From: Melieria omissa | Taxonomy: Eukaryota > Arthropoda > Insecta > Diptera > Ulidiidae | Direction of reading: 5' to 3' | Length of the DNA stretch: 64,000 nt | NCBI GenBank assembly: GCA_963971225.1 | Contig: OZ020270.1 | Location: 30,627,123-30,691,122, forward strand | In this document: in pieces, positions 10,828 through 20,536 of the stretch | Layout of the letters: every line of letters begins with the position of its first letter | How positions within the stretch are numbered: position 1 is the first letter of the stretch | Translations under genes and position numbers: made by a program | Notes under the pieces: generated by a model | What the model was told of the DNA's origin: nothing | Database searches by the model: none | The model's input: the letters and a program-made list of their open reading frames with translations, nothing else

Positions 10828-11350
10828 TAACACCGGAAAATATTTTACTTTAACGCTTGGAATTGTTAATGCAGCAACAATAGCGTCTTCTGCGCTTTCA
10901 TCCACTTTAAAAAACTTTTCAAAACGTTCTTCCAAGCAATGTACAAGCTCAGTGAAAGCTCTTCCAGTTCATTGGGTACTTGAACTTTCTGCAATTTCAC
11001 TTTCAAAGACACTATAGCAGCTAAGAAATACCCATAGAACATTTTGTCTTCGCTTTGCAAGAAATCTAAGGCATACGCTATTGGTGTCATTAGTATTACA
11101 TATTTTTCAAGATATTTAAGTTCCGTGAACGTAAATTTGGGGATGTTTAAAGCTGTGCACAGCTCAGACAGTTTATCCTTATGCAATAACAAATTCTTCA
11201 CGCTATCGTACAGTGAATTCCATCTTGTTACTGTCGGTGTTTTCAACGAATTTCCCAATATATTTTCGATGACTTCCGCGGACTTGGGACGACCACATTT
11301 ATTCCATATATTCGAGCTATACGTTGAAATTGAAATGTTTTATTCATAAA
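10828..11350 (-). pseudogene. hAT transposase catalytic-region fragment
   Basis: On the minus strand, 11345 to 10866 reads WNKCGRPKSAEVIENILG, then TPTVTRWNSLYDSVKNLLL and ELKYLEKYVILMTPIAYAL. The TRWNSLYDS block is a conserved part of hAT transposases (C-terminal half of the catalytic domain). The frame ends at 10866 and, in another frame, can be followed into the Transib target site. The Transib inserted here and displaced the C-terminal dimerisation part to 6110-6480. Confidence 0.8.
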
Positions 11351-12203
11351 CAGTGGTTTAATATAAAAACTAAACAAGGTACAGATAAAAAAAACATTTA
11401 GTCGTAGTTTTGACATAAATCGGGAAGGCGGCTCTAATCGAAGAGTGGCTAAAGTTAAGGTATTTTTTTTAATTATCTTTGTCAGATAATGTAATAAGAT
11501 CCTCCGATATCTTCCGATCTCAGAAAATTATTCAATTTGAAAGGTGGTCTAAACACGAATTTTTCAAAAAATATGTACTTAATTTATTTCCAAAAGTATG
11601 CAATCAGCATGAAAAACGAAAAAATCTGCACAAATACAAAACATACATCTTCGTATCGTTTTTATTGCAAAACCAGAAGGTCCTAAGACAATTTCTGTTA
11701 CTCTTTGGAATTGTCAATGCTGACGTTACCGATTAAATGTAAAATCTGAAAAATTTAGACAACACACTTGGCTTGGTGCTAAAAATGACAAAATTTGCAA
11801 ATTTAAGTTTCAGGCATTGCCAAACTACACAGTTTAAGAACAACATAATAGAGATTTCAATTCAGCAGACCATTATTAAATGGTATACCAAATTTTATTT
11901 GGAACGGACCACTCGTTCTAATTTTGTCCCGCGGTTGTATGCAATTGTATTCACTTGTATTTTTTTATGTTCTTCTTAGTTTTGTTTAAAAAATATTTGA
12001 TTTTTTTCGTTTTAATTTCGTATTTATGTTTACGCTTTCTATTCTATCGACAATAAATAATAATAATAAAAAATAAAAAGTTAAAGCTACCAAGGTAACG
12101 AGATTGAAAGAAAAAATTTGCTACAAACTAGCTAGACTTATTGTATGTTAAGAGTTGGTAAAAATTGTTAAAAAGTTTACTACAATTTTTTTTTAATGTA
12201 TAT
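11350..12203. other. AT-rich DNA, unassigned
   Basis: No recognisable protein, terminal repeat or RNA gene. Two short plus-strand open stretches (11479-11736 and 11773-11979) have low-complexity, AT-driven composition and no known motif. It may be the remainder of the hAT relic or of the hAT MITE copy whose right part appears at 13003, but I see no aligned sequence to prove this. Confidence 0.5.
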
Positions 12204-13002
12204 ACCAGAGACCTAAAATAATTATTATCCATATTCTTGGGAATAAAAAACTTGCCCTAACTTAAGAAATATCTAAAAATATTGTTTTATAATAGTTATT
12301 CCCAATAAGAAATTTTTTACGTCACCTATAACTATTATTATGTAATAAAAATTTTTGAGTTGCATAATAACTCTTATAAGTAATAAGTATATTTTTCGTA
12401 GTCGATAATTATTATTTTAGGATTTTTTTATTTACGTTGCCTCATAACTTTTATTTATGACTTTTTTAATTTACGTTACCGATCACTATTATTTTGAGAG
12501 ATTTTTTTTTACGTTGCTTCATAACTTTTATTTATGATTTTTTTTTCATTTACGTTGCCGATAACTATTATTTTGAAAACAAAATTTTTTACGTTGAATT
12601 ACTACATTTTGGATATGAATTAACTGCAGAAACCTAATTTCCACCAACAAATAAACAATTAAAAATCAATTCATACTCAAAATGTGATAAGGCAACGTAA
12701 ATAAAAAAATGTCTTTCATAAAAGTTATGAGGCAAACATTTTCTCAAAATAATAGTTATCGGTAACGTAAATAAAAAAAGTCATAAATAAAAGTTATCAG
12801 GCAACGTAAATAACAAAAATCCCAAAATAATAATTATCGGGAATGAAAAAAATGTTTATTTCTCATAAAAGTTATTATGCAACGTAAAAATTAAGTGTCG
12901 CAAATAATAATTATAATGAACAAATAAAATTTATGTTGCATTGTAATAGTTACATTGCTATTAATTTCTTAAAAAACTTATAATAGTTAAGTCCCTGCTT
13001 TT
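12204..13002. mobile_element. foldback-like element with repeat-rich inverted arms
   Basis: Two arms of about 400 bp are inverted relative to each other around a centre near 12620. The left arm repeats ATTTACGTTGCCTCATAAC-type units; the right arm repeats the reverse complement, such as GGCAACGTAAATAA with AATAATAGTTATC. The tips are CAGAGACCTAAAATAATTAT (about 12205) and, read inward from the right, CAGGGACTTAACTATTATAA. No clear target duplication. It carries no frame. The right tip abuts sequence matching the hAT MITE interior, so it probably inserted in that MITE. Confidence 0.65.
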
Positions 13003-13903
13003 ATCAGTATATTCCAATGATTGCGAATTACACGTTTCATCTCAGTTTAAGGGGGCTTTCCCGTTTTTCGGTTTCAAAAAAATCGTTTTTTTTTACAGAA
13101 ATCGATTTATAAATACTATAACAATATATATATACAACAAGCCAAAGTTTCATAATGAAATATGCAATAGTTTTGAAGTTATAGCCAAAAATGTTTCGGC
13201 GCGCACAGCCTCGCGTACGCTTTAAAAAAACTTTAATCGGCGTTTTCCTCGAAACCATGTTTTTGTGACTTTTTTACACTTTTTTTCGGATCTAATGAAC
13301 CGATTTGGATAAAACTGAATTTCACGTGTTCACAAATGAATTCTCTATCGCACATCATAGGATTTTTCCAATATTGTGAAATTTCGATTTTTAACAGCAC
13401 TTTTAGTACCAAAATTTTGCAAAAAAATCGATTTTTTTTTCAAATTTGCGCCAAATTTCACCAAGTTGAAAGTTTTCAAAAATCCTACGATGTGCGATAA
13501 CTAAAACTATGTAATTAATGAAAATGATGGTCAATTTGATTTCAGATAAACCGTACCCGAGAAAAGTGTAAAAAACTGGGAGTATGTTTTCCAAACAAGG
13601 CAACATAAGTACTTGGCAAGCCGGCGGCCATTTTGTTTTTTTTCCAAAAAAAAAATTTTTTTCAACTCACTATTGTAACAACAAACAAAATAAAAAAGAA
13701 TTACAACATTTTATCAAACTGTCTTTCCAAAATTAATTCTTGAAAAACACCTCATTTTTCGACGAAAAAACGGGAAAGCCCCCTTAATTTTTTCTGACTT
13801 GTCGACGTCCCAACAACCACTTTATTGTCTTTAACAAATTTTAAAAGATTCCTACAAGAACATGCTAAAATATTGAGTTATTTTGTATTTAAATACAGTA
13901 ATA
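13003..13903. mobile_element. second copy of the hAT MITE, partial and interrupted
   Basis: 13003-13050 and 13784-13903 match the interior of the MITE at 1325-2270 (its 1590-1640 and 1636-1750 regions), for example CGTCCTAGCAACCACTTTAT there and CGTCCCAACAACCACTTTAT here. The copy is split by a TTAA element at 13051-13783, bordered on the left by the foldback element, and cut on the right by mariner M1 at the TA of ACAGTAATA. Confidence 0.75.
13051..13783. mobile_element. TTAA-flanked (piggyBac-type) MITE
   Basis: A 733-bp non-coding element with TTAA on both sides (13047-13050 and 13784-13787). The terminal inverted repeats begin GGGGGCTTTCCCGTTTTT at both ends, 18 bp perfect. TTAA duplication is the piggyBac signature. 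The equivalent site in the MITE at about 1634 is empty with a single TTAA, which confirms precise insertion. No transposase is encoded. Confidence 0.85.
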
Positions 13904-15206
13904 AAGGGGTTTCCAACAAGAGGTGTTATTTTGAATCACCCGGTATTTCGGTAGCTGTCAATTTTGACGCTTTTATTCTTTGACATTTGAAGTAGAAACT
14001 ACGCCATTACTAAAAATGGAACGATGCACGCTTCAACAACGCATTGAAATGATTAAAATTCACTACTAAAATGGTGAAAATCTTGCAGTCACAGTTCGCA
14101 AAACTAAAGCATTTTTGGGTTGTCGTGAAGCATCTTGTCGGACCGCAATACAGAAATTGGTGGAAAAATTCGAGCTGTTGGGACAAGTTAGTGATGTGAA
14201 GAATAAAACCCGTGCACGTCGCTCAAGAACAACTGAGAATATTGCTGCTGTAGTCTAAAGTGTTTAAGAAAACCCAGGTTTGTCGATTCCTCGTCGTTCT
14301 TTGGAATTGGGCATTCCAAAAACGTCATTACACCGTATTTTGCATAAAGACTTGGGTCTTAAGGCTTATAAAGTTCAGTTAACACAAGAACTCAAGCCGA
14401 CCGATCATCAACAACGTCGTGTCTTTGCTGATTGGGTCCTTGAAATGCATGAAAATGATCCGGAATTCCATCGAAAAATCATCTTGACTGATGAGGCCCA
14501 TTTCCACCTCGGTGGCTACGTCAACAAGCAAAATTGTCGCATCTGAGGCTCGGAAAACCCAAGAGTTATTATTGAGAAGCCTCTCCATCCTCAACGTGTG
14601 ACTGTTTGGTGCAGTTTATGGTCCGGCGGGGTCATTGGACCTTACTTTTTCGAAAATGGGGTTGGATCAATAGTTACGGTGAATGGATTGCGCTATCGAG
14701 AGATGATTAATGATTTTTTATAGTCGGAGTTGGATGGTATTGATCTGGACAACGTTTACTTTCAACAAGACAGCGCTACGTGCCACACAAGCAACGAAAC
14801 CATTGCTCTTTTACGGGAAAAGTTTCCGAACCGTGTTATCTCTGGAAGAGGTGATCACAATTGGCCACTGAGATCTTGTGATTTAACACCTTGCGACTTC
14901 TTCCTTTGGAGCCACGTGAAAGATAAGGTGTACGCCAACAGCCCAGCGTCGATTCAAGACCTCAAAGATAGAATTCGTGAGGCTATCGAGGACATAGGGT
15001 AGCCACTTTGCGATTTGGTTATGGAAAATTTCTTGAAAAGGATATTGTCCTGTAAGCGTGGTCGTGGTGGCCATTTGGCTGATGTTGTTTTTCATTATTA
15101 ACGGCATACCTTCCTCTTTATTATGAAATAAACATCCGATCATTTATCTCAAAAAATGGCATTTTTCTTTGAATACAAAAATAACACCTCTTGTTGGAAA
15201 ACCCTG
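13904..15206 (+). mobile_element. mariner-type element M1
   Basis: A 1303-bp Tc1/mariner element flanked by TA (13902-13903 and 15207-15208). The left end AAGGGGTTTCCAACAAGAGG matches the inverted right end CAGGGTTTTCCAACAAGAGG. The left flank is the hAT MITE; the right flank is an errantivirus leader, so the two flanks do not belong to one target. This suggests exchange with another mariner copy. Confidence 0.87.
14016..15101 (+). pseudogene. Tc1/mariner-family transposase, M1, dead
   Basis: The frame runs from the ATG at 14016 to the stop at 15099-15101, about 360 codons, near full length. Helix-turn-helix region first, then ILTDEAHFHLGGYVNKQNC with the first catalytic aspartate, YFQQDSATCHTSNETI with the second, and SCDLTPCDFFLWSHVKDK with the third. 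About 36 residues separate the second and third aspartates, which is longer than in classical DD34D mariners. Several in-frame stops occur, among them one after ENIAAVV that M2 and M3 share. No function remains. Confidence 0.85.
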
Positions 15207-15541
15207 TATTTGACGCGTAGCGATTTTTTGCACTTATGTCATTTGTTGATCACATACGCTGTCTCTGACTGTGGCGCTCTGTTATTTATCTTAGCGGCAC
15301 TTGATGTTTTTAACGGACTATGGCGCTTTTTTCGGTTTGTTTTTAGGGGCACTTGATGTCTTTAACGGACTATGGCGCTTTTTTCGGTTTGTTTTTAGCG
15401 GCACTTGATGTCTTTAATGACTGTGTGTCTTTGATGACTGTGGCGCTCTACTTTTCCTTTAGCGGCACTTAATGTCTTTGGGATTACACCATTTCACTTC
15501 ACCGTTCACCGTTACCGAACCGATTATTTTGCTCGGGCGCC
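15207..15541 (-). other. errantivirus leader with 52-bp repeats and primer-binding site
   Basis: Next to the LTR, the minus strand reads GGCGCCCGAGC from 15541 leftward, a tRNA-Lys-type primer-binding site. Further left lie two full and one partial 52-bp unit (GCGGCACTTGATGTCTTTAA and onward) at about 15294-15430. Copy B holds four full units at about 28815-29023, so unit number has changed since duplication. The leader is cut by the mariner at 15206. Confidence 0.75.
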
Positions 15542-15963
15542 AGTTAGATAAACTTTTGTTTATTTTATTAAAAAAAATTAATTTTTTAGTTTTAGTTAGT
15601 CTTTTAGTTAGTTTAGTCGTTTAGTTAACTCATTACAAAAATGTCCTTATGCTAAAACCTAACCTATTGATCTATCGACGTGATCGCCGGTAATTTGCTT
15701 TCTCAGGTTTATTTTGGCTGACACGGCTTCTCCACTCGATGGTGGTCGTTGACTTGCCACGCAGTGCGTGTTGGTGGTGTCAGCATTTTGGTTTTGTGCT
15801 GGCTGGGCAGCTGGTCATTGTCCCCAGTGTTGAGGTGTCAGCATTTTGGTGTTGTGCTGGCTGGGCCGCTGGTCATCGTCCCCAGTGTTGCGATGTCAGC
15901 ATTTTGGTGTTATGCTGTTTTAGTTGTTCGCTGAGCCGTTGGTCAGCGTATCTGGTGCTAACT
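15542..15963 (-). repeat. LTR of the old errantivirus, copy A
   Basis: Begins AGTTAGATAAAC and ends GGTGCTAACT, the AGT...ACT ends typical of errantiviruses, with a flanking TATA at 15964-15967 as expected of their 4-bp target preference. It contains a 58-bp tandem repeat (GTCAGCATTTTGGT units at 15779, 15837 and 15895). It is the 5' LTR of a minus-strand element whose gag lies to the left of the mariner in the other unit (21870-20744). Confidence 0.8.
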
Positions 15964-18900
15964 TATACAAAGGAGAGAATTATAAACTTTTCAATTTTCT
16001 CAAGGCCTTTTTCTTAAAAAAGTGTGAAAGATGGCTTTAAACAAGCATAATCCCATCACAACAAAGTCACAAAGAATTGTTAAATTAATTATATCCTGAA
16101 AAAAGTTATAATAAAACAAAAAACCAAATTATCATTTTTGATACAAAGCTCGATCTACGATTAAGTATCGAAATATCAATATGTACCAGTCGATGACTTT
16201 GTCCGTTATTATAGAGTACTAGGTGGACCCCGCGGATTCGTACGCAAGCTCTCTTCTTTCACCTGATACAAATTTTGAACGCATTGCTAACCCCGTCAGA
16301 TTTTGATTTAAAAAATAGCATATGTCCATTACCCTTTTTTGTCAAGTGGTTCTAAAAACTGTGAAGTCAAAAGGCCCTTTAAATCATGAGTTTTCACATT
16401 TACTCTGAACAAATTATTAATCCTTAGTTTATCACGGTAGATTTCGATTTTCAAAAATATGAAAAGCACATTTTAATTATTTCCCGATAGAAGTGCTTTT
16501 TGTCTAAGTTTGAAGTTTGAAGTTTCGCGTTTCTCCATACAAACTGTTAACCCATTGTTCACCCCGTTAGATTTTCATTTTCAAAAAAGTGAAAAACACG
16601 TGTCAAATTATTTCTCACTTAGAGTACTTTCACAAAGTTTGAAGTCCGTGGCCCTATTAATTTAATCATATTTTTTACAGTTTCGCCATACAAACTTTTA
16701 ACCGGTCGTTGACCCCGGCCGATTTTAATATTCGGAAAAAATGAAAAACACGTATCGAGGTTATTTTACATTTGAAGTACTTTGACCAAGTTTGAAGTCA
16801 ACAGGCACACAAAAATTGTTTCTCCATACATACTTTTAACCCGTCGTTGATCCAGTTAGATTTCGATTTTGAAAATAATGAGAAACGCGTGTATAATTTT
16901 TTTCATTTCAAGTATTTTTACAATTTTTGAAGTCAATAGGCCTATCGGTTCATGTTTTTTTCGAGTCTATCCTTAACCCTCCATTACTATCGTCAGGGTG
17001 GAATCCACCCTGTGAGTTCAATTTCTCAGTAAAATATAGATTTTTTAATCAAAACCAGCATAAAGTTATAATGTAATCCACATTTGCATATTTCGGAAGG
17101 TTTTAGAGTACATTGCAATTGCATAAATAAAGCTGATGCTTTTATACAATTTTTTTTAAAAAGTCACTGGGTGTGTTACACCCTACGATAGTAGTGGCGT
17201 TATAAAATTGCTGGATGCTTAACACCCATTATTAATAATGAAGTTTTATTTTTTATAATATTCGTTTACATATTTGAATTCACTTTTTGGCGACAATTTT
17301 ATTAAATAACGTATAGTCCATTTACTTAGTAGAAAATCCTTAAAAATTCTCTAGGATAAGGTAACAACTTTTTATAACATTAAATTTGTTATATCTTAAA
17401 CTAATAAAGTTAGAAGGACGAAATTCAAGGATGTAGTAGTGTACATATTAGTCTTTAAGATATATTTTTTTCAAATTTTTTTTCCAATAGTTTTTGGAAA
17501 TTTCCAAGGATATTCAAGGACAAAGTTTTAAAAGGACATTTTTAATACCTCTTCGTCCTTTTGCACTAAAACATTAAATTTTATAATGTTCTAAGGATTT
17601 TTCTGTTTTATTTGATACCCATATTGTTATTATACAATGCGCTAAATTTTTTAAATAATTCCTTGAAATAAACATATCCTTGAAATTTCAAATTTGGCCC
17701 CTAGTTTCACAAATATATCGATTTTTCGTGTGTTTGGGAATTTTTTGATTTTTGTCGCACGGTGTAACCTTAAAAAGTAGCAGGTATATTGTTGATTTTT
17801 GTTTAAGTTATTATGCAAAATTTTAACTTAAATATTGTGCAAAATGTGGCTATTTTGCCAATACAACTTTTTATTTCACCTTTTTTTCCTTGAAATGAGA
17901 TCCACATAAACAAATGTTTATATTAAATAAATGAATTAACAAAATTATACAATTTATTTTTGTTTTTACATGTTATGATGTTCTGATTATGAAAAAATGT
18001 GTTTTTTTTATTTTACCGCAATGGATAAGTAAAACGGATAATAAAAAGTTGTGGGTGGATTACACCCACGATAGTAATGGCGTTAGTGTAATAGACGATA
18101 GTAATGGAGGGTTAAACAAATCGTAGCCCATTATTGGTCCAGTTAAATTTTGATTTTCAAAAAATTATAAAATACATGTCGAATTATTTTTGGTTTAGAC
18201 TATTTTCGGGAAGTTCGAAATCAAAATGTCTCTTAAATCACTTTTCTTCATACAACACCTTAATACATGTTTTGCCCTTTACACCCCGAATTTCAAAAAA
18301 TCCCGTCATAGCGGAGGTTAATTTTTCAAGATGTATGTACATACCTACAGATAAAATTTCATGTCTGTAGCTTCAGTAGTTTGGGCTGAGGGATAATGAA
18401 TCAATCAATCAATCAGTCAGTCAGTCAGGACAAACAATCTATGTATATAAAAATGGAGGCGGTACCACGCCCCCTTGTCTAATGCTCACAACTTTCTTCT
18501 AGTCGAATTGTGCTACTAAGTGGAAAGTTCGTAATAAGTTTCACTGATGTGTGTGTATGAAACGACGGTACACCAAATTTCAATGCTGTGCGGCTTACAA
18601 CTCCGAAGCTATTCCATATAAAAGATTTGAGTTGTATGGGCGGACCCACGCCCTCTTGTTAAATACCCGCCCCATTCCCTCTGCCGAAAGATGTGACTAA
18701 ATGGTAAATTCGTACTAAGTTTCATTGATGTGCGACTAACAGCTCCGAAATTATGCGGATAGTTTGGGTCAAACAAATGTGCCACGCCCCTTTCCCAACA
18801 TCCATAAAATTTTAACAGTAGAATAACACATCTATGAGGCGACGCTTCACTAACTTTCAATGCTGTGCGACTTACAATTTCGAAGCTATTCTATTTAGAA

Positions 18901-19997
18901 GAAATTAATTGCATGGGCGATGCCACGCCCCCTTGTTAAATACCCGCCCCATTCCCTCTGCCGAAAAATATTATTAAATGGTAGGTTCATACCAAGTTTC
19001 ATTGATGTACGACTTACAGTTCTGCTGCATAAAAAATTTGCCACGCCCCTTGTTCAACGCCCATAAAATTTTAACAGTAGAATGACACTTCTATGGGACG
19101 ATGTCATACCAAATTTTAATGCTGTGCGACTTACGATTCCGAAGCTATTCTATTTAAAAGGTTTGAGTTGTATGGGCGGTGCCACACTCCTTTGTTCAAT
19201 ACCCACCCCATCCCCTCTATCGAAGGACATGATTAAATAGTAAGTGCGTACAAAATTTAATTGATGTGTGACTTATGGTTCCAAAGTTATTGTCTACAAT
19301 ATATTCTGGTGGTGCCACGCCCCGTTTTCCCGACTTTTCTTTTTTTCCAAACTTTCACGTAACAATTTCGAACAAACCCGCCGAAGAAAGTATCCACCTT
19401 GGTCCAGTCGTTTTCAAGTTTTAAGCAGCCGAATGGATAATAGAAGATATAGATATAGACTAGCTGGGCCCTGCGGCTTTGCACGCAAGCTTTCCTGTTT
19501 CCCCCAATACGAATTCTTAACCCATTGTTGACCCCGTTAGATTTTGATTTTCACGACACGTGTTTTTTTTTTAAACACGTGTCTAATTTTATTTATTTCA
19601 ATTATTTTTACAATTGAAGTTGAAGTCAATGGGCCCATCGGTTCGTGTTGTTTGTTTCGGAGTCTTCCCGTAAATGAACCTTTGGGCCCAACCATTGTTG
19701 GGCCAGTTAAATTTTAATTGTCGAAAAATTTGAAAATACGTGTCGAATAAGTTTTGATCTAGATTATTCAGGAAGTTCAAATTCAATATGTTTATTAAAT
19801 CACGTTTCTTCATACAACACTTTAACCCCTGTTTTGCCTTTTTAGACCCCGAATTTCAAAAAATTCAAAAAATTTGTATGGGCGGTGCCACGCCTCTTGT
19901 CCAGAATCCACCTTATTTCCCCTGCCGAAGGACACGACTAAATCGTAAGTTTGTACCGAGTGTCATTGATGTGAATGCTATAGTTCAGGTGCCCTAA
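15964..19997. repeat. array of degenerate non-coding repeats
   Basis: No gene. Two motif families alternate. The first, at about 16250-16970, 18120-18300 and 19500-19860, repeats roughly every 150 bp and contains TTTCTCCATACAAAC, AACCCGTTGTTGACCCCGTTAG-like text and AAAACACGTGT. The second, at about 18460-19350 and 19880-19970, repeats roughly every 150 bp with GGCGGTGCCACGCCCC and AAGTTTCATTGATGTG. A promoter-like or terminal motif, CTAG(G/C)TGG(A/G)CCC(C/T)GCGG, starts the arrays near 16219 and 19456. Short AATC/AGTC runs lie at 18397-18427. Identity unknown; possibly a Helitron-like or other large non-autonomous element. Confidence 0.6.
16977..18111. mobile_element. TTAA-flanked (piggyBac-type) element, copy A
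   Basis: 1135 bp bounded by TTAA (16973-16976 and 18112-18115). Both ends begin CCCTCCATTACTATCGTC as an inverted repeat. Subterminal text repeats the pattern of a GGGTG...CACCC palindrome next to CGATAGTA at about 16997, 17168 and 18051. No transposase frame. It sits inside the degenerate array and is present at the same site in copy B, so it predates the duplication. Confidence 0.85.
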
Positions 19998-20534
19998 AAA
20001 CGTCTACTACGGAGGATAACGTGACAAATGTCCACGATCTCGTATTGGCAGACCGCCGATTGAAGGTGCGCGAGATAGCTGAGACAGTCGGCATCTCAAA
20101 AGACCGCGTGGGTCATATCCTGCATGAAATATTGGGTATGAAAAAGATGTCGGGCTCGATGGATGCCTCGTTTGCTCACCCCGGAAAACAAGCGCATCCG
20201 TGAGACCACTTCAGAGCAGTGTTTGACACTGTTTAAGCGCAATCCGAAGGAGTTTCTGCGTCGTTTCGTGACCGTCAACGAAACATGGATTCACTGGTAC
20301 ACACCAGAGACCAAGGAATAGTCGAAACAGTGGACTTTGGCCGGCGAATGTGCGCCGAAGAAGGCAAAGACTGTCCCATCGGCCGGAAAGGTTATGGCCA
20401 CCGTTTTCGGGGATTCACAAGGTGTAATCTACATCGACTACCCAGCATCGCTGGGTCAAGTGTATCGAGTTAAAGGAGACTACGTTGAGAAATAGGTTGG
20501 CTTTGTAGGCTAAGTACTTATCGGACCCCCCTCG
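19998..20534 (+). pseudogene. second mariner family, truncated and internally deleted
   Basis: Reads TTEDNVTNVHDLVLADRR, then REIAETVGISKDRVGHIL (helix-turn-helix), then in another frame FLRRFVTVNETWIHWYTPET with the first catalytic position reading asparagine in this copy (aspartate in copy B), and ends GDYVEK before a stop. The right terminus CTTATCGGACCCCCCTCG is followed by TA at 20535-20536. The 5' end and the rest of the catalytic core are missing. Its right TA lies in the protease region of the old errantivirus, so it inserted there. Confidence 0.8.
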
Positions 20535-20536
20535 TA

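Larger units (their letters stand above)
6008..11350 (-). mobile_element. hAT transposon relic, interrupted twice
   Basis: Two ends of one hAT transposase lie on the minus strand on either side of the Transib: the catalytic region at 10828-11350 and the C-terminal dimerisation region at about 6110-6246. Between them sit the Transib (7074-10822) and the MADF inverted-repeat element (about 6480-7000). The left edge may be CAGGGCTGCATG at 6008, which resembles a hAT terminus; the same motif recurs at 6036. No matching right terminus was found, so the right boundary is approximate. Confidence 0.7.

Noticed and set aside
12205..13002. Target duplication for the foldback element
   Set aside because: Flanks compared (GTATATAC against CTTTTATC) do not match, so none is claimed.
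13904..15206. Independent mariner insertions giving three unrelated copies M1-M3
   Set aside because: They share the stop after ENIAAVV and sit at unit borders with mixed flanks, which duplication or exchange explains better; M1 may still descend from a separate insertion.
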